Shown here: piece after piece, positions 58,806-64,000 of the stretch
How the letters are laid out: each line of letters begins with the position of its first letter
Numbering within the stretch: position 1 is the stretch's first letter
Assembly: GCA_963383645.1 (NCBI GenBank)
Contig: OY726574.1
Location: 59,104,394-59,168,393 of the forward strand
Direction of reading: 5' to 3'
Source: Muscardinus avellanarius
Taxonomy: Eukaryota; Chordata; Mammalia; Rodentia; Gliridae
DNA length: 64,000 bases
Program-made: the position numbers and the translations under genes
Notes under the pieces: model-generated
The model's input: the letters and a program-made list of their open reading frames with translations, nothing else
Told to the model about the DNA's origin: nothing
Databases searched by the model: none

Positions 58806-59022
58806 TTTTTTTTCTTTCTCTGGTGGTGGGATTGGTGACTGGACACAGGAGAATTTTACCTCTAAATTACACCCTCAGCCCTCTTAGTGTTTTGTTTGGA
58901 AACAAGTTTTTTCTAGGTGTTGAGTCTCACTATGTTGCTCAGGCTGTCCTCGAACCTGAGATCCTCCTGTCTCGACCTCCCATGTCTTGAGGTTCCAGGT
59001 GTGTGCTACCAAGCCCAGTTCA
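58806..59022 (-). mobile_element. B1/ID SINE, diverged
   Basis: GGGATTGGTGACTGGACACA head, GCTCAGGCTGTCCTCGAACC body. Confidence 0.84.
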
Positions 59023-59330
59023 ACTTTGTTTGACTTTTCAAGTCAACTGTTTCTATTTGTTGACATCTGTATGTATTTAACAGTTGACTAAAGTTCAATA
59101 ACTGGACTGGAAGTTTTGGAAATGTTCCATTAAATATTATGTATGCTTAACAAAGACACGCCGTTCATGAAGCAGTCATATCTTAGGAGTCAATCAAAAA
59201 TGTTGACAGAGCTATTATTCTAAATAATGAACAATTTACCCAACTGGGTAAGACCAAGAACTTTTAGTCTTGTCATTCATTGACTGAGAAAAAAAATACT
59301 TGCAAAACCCATCAAAAAAAAAAAAAAAAA

Positions 59331-59560
59331 AGCCGGGCATGGTGGCACATGCTTGTAATCTTCGCGCTTGGGAGGCTGAGACAGGAGGATCACGCAGGTT
59401 TGAAGCCAGCCTCAGCTACTTAGTGAGGCTCCCAGCAACTTAGTGAAACCCTGTTTCCAAATAAAATGTAAAATGGGTCTGGGAGTATAGCCCAGAGGTA
59501 GAAAGCCTCTGGGTTCCATCCCCAGTACCACCAAAAAAAAAAAAAAAAAAAAAAAAAGAT
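59331..59560 (+). mobile_element. B1/ID SINE, CGCACAGG-like subfamily
   Basis: GCCGGGCATGGTGGCACATG, GGATCACGCAGGTTTGAAGC, GGTCTGGGAGTATAGCCCAG, A26 tail. Confidence 0.93.
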
Positions 59561-59633
59561 GGACAATCAAAACATATAAAGAACACTTAAATCTCAACAT
59601 TAAGAAAACAACCATTTGAAAATGGGCAAAATC

Positions 59634-59853
59634 GGAGCTGGACTTGGTGGCTGAAGCCTGTAACACCGGGATTTAGGGGGCTGAGAAAGGAAAATTGTAG
59701 GTTCAAGGCTAGCCTCAGCAACTGAGTGGGGTCCTCAGAAACTTAGGGAGATTCTGTTTCAATATAAAAAATAAAAAAAATAGGGCTGGGAGTAGCTCAG
59801 AAGTATAATGCCCCTGGCTTCAATTTCCAGTAACAACACACACACACACACAC
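59634..59853 (+). mobile_element. B1/ID SINE with CA tail
   Basis: GGAGCTGGACTTGGTGGCTG start, GGGCTGGGAGTAGCTCAGAA head, (CA)9 tail. Confidence 0.88.
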
Positions 59854-59859
59854 TCTGAA

Positions 59860-60560
59860 TTGACATCTTACCAAAGCACATATACAGAGGGTAAATGAAC
59901 AAAAATGAGCTTCTCTGAATCCTATGTCATTCGGGAATGCAAATTAAAACAAGTAAACGCCACTACACACCCACCAGAATGGCTGAAATCCCGGGCACTG
60001 ACGAGAGCAGCTGCCAGCAAGTGGAACAAATAGAATCTTCCTTCACTGAGAGTTTTTTCAATGGATAGTTTCTTACAAGGTTAAGCATATTTTTACCACA
60101 TGATTCAGTAATCCTGTTCCCTAATATTTACCTAAACGAGATGAGAACTTATATCTACACAAAAGTTTGTATACACACGTTGGTAACAGCTTTATGTGTA
60201 ACTGCAAAAACTTGAAGCAACCAAGATATTCTTCAGAAGGTAAGTGGGGACGCAAGTAGTTCATCCAGACGATGAGATGTCATTCAGTGGCAAAAAGAAG
60301 TGAGCTAACAAGCCATGAAAAGAACCTCAAATGCACAATGCTGTGCGAAAGAAAACGATCTGGAAACGGTGTGACCCTAACTATATGACATTCCGGAAAA
60401 GGGAAAACTATGGAACTATGGTGCTAGTAAAACGATCAGTGGTTTCTAGGGATTAAGGAGAAGGCAGAAAAAATTGGGAGAACACAGATCATTTTTAGGG
60501 TAATACTATTTTATATCTTACTATAATGGTAGTCACATGTTAAAACCCATAGAATCTGAG
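59860..60560 (+). mobile_element. Old L1 3' fragment
   Basis: Diverged L1 tail: GCAAATTAAAACAAGTAAAC, CCACCAGAATGGCTGAAATC, CATTCAGTGGCAAAAAGAAG. Older than the other L1 copies; no intact ORF. Confidence 0.75.
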
Positions 60561-60580
60561 CTATGGTTTATACATTTGCT

Positions 60581-60607
60581 TGTGTGTGTGTGTGTGTGTG
60601 TGTGTGT
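60581..60607 (+). repeat. (GT)n microsatellite
   Basis: About 13 GT units before a SINE head. Confidence 0.95.
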
Positions 60608-60812
60608 ACTAGGGATGGAACCTAGAGGCTTTCTACCTCTAGGCTACACCTCCAACCTATTTTGTATTTTATTTGGAAACAGGATCTCACTAAGTTGCTG
60701 AAAGCCTCACTAAGTAGCTGAGGCTGGCTTTGAACCTGTACGATCCTCCTGTCTCAGCTTCCCAAGCGCAGGGATTACAAGCATGCACCACCATACCACC
60801 ATGCTCAACACA
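60608..60812 (-). mobile_element. B1/ID SINE
   Basis: ACTAGGGATGGAACCTAGAG head, GGGATTACAAGCATGCACCA end. Confidence 0.9.
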
Positions 60813-60847
60813 TTTGCTTTTAACATGTCTCAAAACCTATAGATTGA

Positions 60848-61140
60848 GCCAGGCATGATGGCACATGTGTGTAACACTAGTACTCTGGAGGCTGATATGG
60901 GAGATTCACAGGTTTGAGGCCAGCCTCAGCAAATTAGTGAGGGCCTCAGCAACTTAGTGAGATATTGTTTCAAAGTAAGAAATAAAATAGGGCTAGAAGT
61001 GTAGCTGAGAGGTGGAACGCCCTGGGTTCAATCTCTAGTGCCCCCCCCCACTAAATAAAATAGAACTAAATAGGGTTATGGTGTGTCTCGGAGGTAGAAT
61101 GTCCCTCGGTTCAATCTCTAGAGCCAAAAAGAAAAAAAGA
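60848..61140 (+). mobile_element. B1/ID SINE with extra ID head
   Basis: Composite copy 60848-61056, then a second ID-like head 61058-61125 (AGGGTTATGGTGTGTCTCGG) with A-rich tail. Confidence 0.85.
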
Positions 61141-61312
61141 AACCCTGAAATGAAAAACAATGCCCCCCAAAACATAAAACATATATTAGTTAACAATATT
61201 ACTTATAATGGTTATATTCGTTACTTATATAATAAGTAACCAATTATATATAATGGTTACTTATATAATAATTATACAATTATTACTTAAATTATAACAA
61301 ATAAGGTTTTAC

Positions 61313-61415
61313 TTAGCAAGACACTATTTCAAAATAAAACATAAAATAGTGTTGGGGGTATAGCTCAGAAATAAAATGTCCTGGGGTCAATCCCCAGTAC
61401 CAAAATGAAAAAGAA
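61313..61415 (+). mobile_element. SINE 3' part with ID head
   Basis: Starts in the linker (AAGACACTATTTCAAAATAA), head GTTGGGGGTATAGCTCAGAA. Confidence 0.8.
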
Positions 61416-61965
61416 AGATTTAAAAAACTACTTGAAAATCTTGATAAAATAAACTCCAAGTGATTTTATCTATGCGAATAAAAACTTAGTTTATTTATTT
61501 ATTTATTTTTTTAGAAAAATCAAAACTTCATCTGCAGGCTCCCCGTTTGCCTTGGCTTTCGCCTTGAAGCTAATCTAAGAAGCCAGGTCATCTGCAGGCA
61601 CCTTCTAGACTTTGCTGTTTGCACCTCCAGGGTACAAGTGAGTGCGCCCCTGCTTTCCCCATCCCGGTGCATCACTTTCTGGAGCTGGAGGCTCGCAGAC
61701 GCTCTGGCTGTGACCTCACCAGGAGGCAGCAGGTGCAGCCAGCCTCCTCCACAATACTGGCTGTCACCGATGGCCACTGCCCTGGGGCTGGTTAGCCCAG
61801 GCTGCAGTGCAGCAAAAGCCCAATCCTAACTACATCTGCTTCATTTATTAGCCGGAGTATAAGAAAATGCTTCTCTGTCAGAATTTATTGGTTTGACCAG
61901 TGATACGGTTTGATTACAAAAGTAAGAATATGTACTTTCTTTGGAATCCATCTCCATGAGCATGA

Positions 61966-62006
61966 GTGAGAGTATAAAATCACCCCAAGTGGTTTTATAC
62001 TCTCAC
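61966..62006. repeat. 18-bp near-perfect inverted repeat (hairpin)
   Basis: GTGAGAGTATAAAATCAC, loop CCCAA, GTGGTTTTATACTCTCAC; one A:G position is G-U pairable in RNA. Confidence 0.95.
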
Positions 62007-62439
62007 TGTGACCTCACAGATGCAAGCAGGTGGCTGTGTTTAGACTCTTCTCTGACGCTACCTGTTTGGAGACCCTGACTGTCCCGAGATGCTCCCTGTG
62101 GCTTCCGCCTGTCGAGCTCCGCCATCCCTCTAGAGCTCCCCAGAGCCACATCTTCAAAGCGTGCCTGTCCTCCCAACCACATGTGTGCGCTCCCCTTTGT
62201 TTACACCGCACAGCCTGGGCACTGCAGCCCCACGAGGGCACTGGGATTCCGCCCAGGTCACCGGGGTCGCTGCCCACTCTCTCACCTCACATCCTGTCCC
62301 TAACCATAAGCACATTTGCAGCGACGCCGTGGCTGCCTGTCTTTTATCTTTCATTGAGTCTCATACATGGCCAAAATGCCATGAAAAGACTTGGAGAGAC
62401 CGCAACAGTAACTTGACGAAACTTTACGTTCATTTTATT

Positions 62440-62650
62440 TTATTTTTTTTGCTGGTCTGGGGATGAAAAATACAGGCATTCTACCTCCGAGCTATACCCC
62501 CAGCCCTATATTTTATTCTTTATTCTGAAACATAGTCTCACTGAGTTGCAAAGGGCCTCACTAAGTAGCTGAGAGTGTCTGCGAACCGTGATCCTTCTGT
62601 CTCAGCCTCCCAAATGCTGGGATTACAAGCACCATCACAAGTGGGCTCTT
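62440..62650 (-). mobile_element. B1/ID SINE
   Basis: GCTGGTCTGGGGATGAAAAA head, GCTGGGATTACAAGCACC end. Confidence 0.88.
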
Positions 62651-63042
62651 TACATTTATCTTTTTTTTTTTCACTTGCCTGTCATAACAGGTAACAGGCA
62701 GGCGATGTTTTTAAACTAGTGGCTTCCAACACTGGGTCCCAGGCCTCCAGGCAAGGCCAACTCAATCAAATTCTGAAGTTGGGATCAAGGCACCTGCTCT
62801 TCTGAGATCCTGTGCAAGCCTAAATCAAAGTTACATCTTAAGCTCAATTACGCTAACAAGTTAAAAATTTTTAAATAAGAGGACTGAAGATAGCCTACAT
62901 TTTTGTGAGAAAATGTGTAACTTTTTCAGGTTTTGTTAGGCCCAATCCGGTTTTGTTTAGGAGCCTTGTACCAACTCTCATTGTTACATTACGATACAAT
63001 TAATAATACCTATGTGCCCGTGCTTAAAATCTTAAATTCTCT

Positions 63043-63242
63043 GGGCCACACGCCCACTTGTAATCCCCATGCTTGGGAGGCAGAGACAGGAGGATAGCGC
63101 TGGTTCGAAGCCAGCCTTGCTGGCTTAAGAGACCCTGTTTCCAAAAATATATATAAAATAGGTCTGGGTTTGTAGCTCGGAGGTAGAAGGGTTTCCAGGA
63201 ACCCCGGTACCACCAAAATAATAAAATAAAATAAAATAAAAT
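63043..63242 (+). mobile_element. B1/ID SINE, TTAAGCCAG subfamily
   Basis: Contains GGCTTAAGAGACCCTGTTTC (reverse of the diagnostic block), head GGTCTGGGTTTGTAGCTCGG, and (AAAAT)n tail. Confidence 0.9.
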
Positions 63243-64000
63243 CTTAAGTTCTCCTTTCCAAACAATTTTTTTGAGAAGTGCAAGTTCTTAAGAAATGGTA
63301 AACCAGTGAAATACTGCACTAAAAAGACACAAATGAAAAATAGTAAGCCATCAAATTCTCCAAACACCCTCACAAAACACTAACTTGCCTTTAAAGCTCT
63401 GAAGCATGCATGCGAAAAAGAGATGTTTTCAAGCTTGTTGGGTTTTGTTTATTTAAAGGGAAGACACTTTGACTTTGTAGAGCTAAACACAGACTTTTAC
63501 TTATGCTACATACTAAAGAATGACTGCAGGGAGTCAATAATATCCTGGTCGTCTTAATAGAGCAGGGGCAGTTACGTCTCCTCTAGCAGGTGACCAAAGT
63601 CAGCCATGGGCGTGAACACCCAGCTCTGAACCCAGGACCCAACCTGGACTAGCCATGCTTGGCGGCAACTTCGCTTCCTGAAATGAGAGTTTCGTCTGCA
63701 TTCGACTTTCTGGAAATCATTTCTTAATCTGTGCTTTGGATAATGAGTGCAAAAGGGAGACACAGCTTGGGCTAAATCTCAGCACAAGACTACAGCAGGA
63801 TTGGTTGTATTTATTCAGTCTCACAGAGCTAGGAATCAGCCAGAGCGAAGCTGTCTGCCGGCACAAGCTGAAAGCTGAAATTCGAGAGATTTGTCAAGGC
63901 AAACATCACCTTCTAACCTTAGAAGGCGGGTCACTGTTACCCCATGGAAGGGGTCAAGCCAGCTAATCAGCAAGTCCTACTTCCCAGAAAAAGGGGCAAG

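Larger units (their letters stand above)
55037..64000 (-). other. EPB41L3: Partial intron upstream of first visible exon
   Basis: At least 8964 bases without a recognisable exon. It holds about 14 SINE copies, one old L1 piece (59860-60560), GT, CT and CA microsatellites and two hairpins. The next upstream exon expected from the family lies beyond 64000. Confidence 0.8.

Noticed and set aside
62000..62340. GC-richer patch as a promoter or CpG island
   Set aside because: Moderate GC but few CpGs, no TATA/initiator context tied to an exon; the 5' end of the gene is outside the window.

Overview
The window is ordinary mammalian nuclear DNA from the middle of one large intron-rich gene read on the minus strand. 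Sixteen exons can be joined by splice sites and reading frame, and their translation is recognisable as band 4.1-like protein 3 (EPB41L3, protein 4.1B/DAL-1), a FERM-domain adaptor that links membrane receptors to the spectrin-actin skeleton. The 5' end of the gene (start codon and first coding exons) lies beyond position 64000. The 3' end (remaining variable exons, C-terminal domain, poly(A) site) lies before position 1.

The host is most likely a squirrel-family rodent (marmot or ground-squirrel type). The window is crowded with about 60 copies or fragments of a composite SINE in which a B1-like body is joined to an ID-like, tRNA-derived head, the architecture described for squirrel SINEs. 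The L1 remnants share one 3' end and there are many CA/GT microsatellites. The species call is inference from the repeats.

Layout in transcription order, high to low coordinates: 55037-64000 is a partial long intron. The FERM lobes are encoded by exons at 54932-55036, 52632-52674, 47274-47349, 42647-42865, 41107-41194, 34287-34439 and 28157-28254. The FERM-adjacent region is at 25875-26050. The variable half follows: 21953-22173 (two possible acceptors), 17941-18483 (a 181-codon exon with a membrane-like hydrophobic stretch), 12895-12948, 8844-8879, 8599-8664 (the spectrin-actin-binding exon), 7952-8143, 2978-3052 and 779-1510. From 17941 downwards every exon starts and ends in phase 0, so any combination keeps the frame. 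If all are used they add up to 959 codons.

No bacterial-type system, RNA gene or independent protein gene was found. The points most worth a second look are the hydrophobic exon in an otherwise peripheral membrane protein, two UGCAUG motifs just after a weak donor at the spectrin-actin-binding exon, the large 75+732-nt optional block, a donor that runs straight into a 24-A tract, nested SINE insertions with clear target-site duplications, an apparent young SINE subfamily, and two long hairpins.
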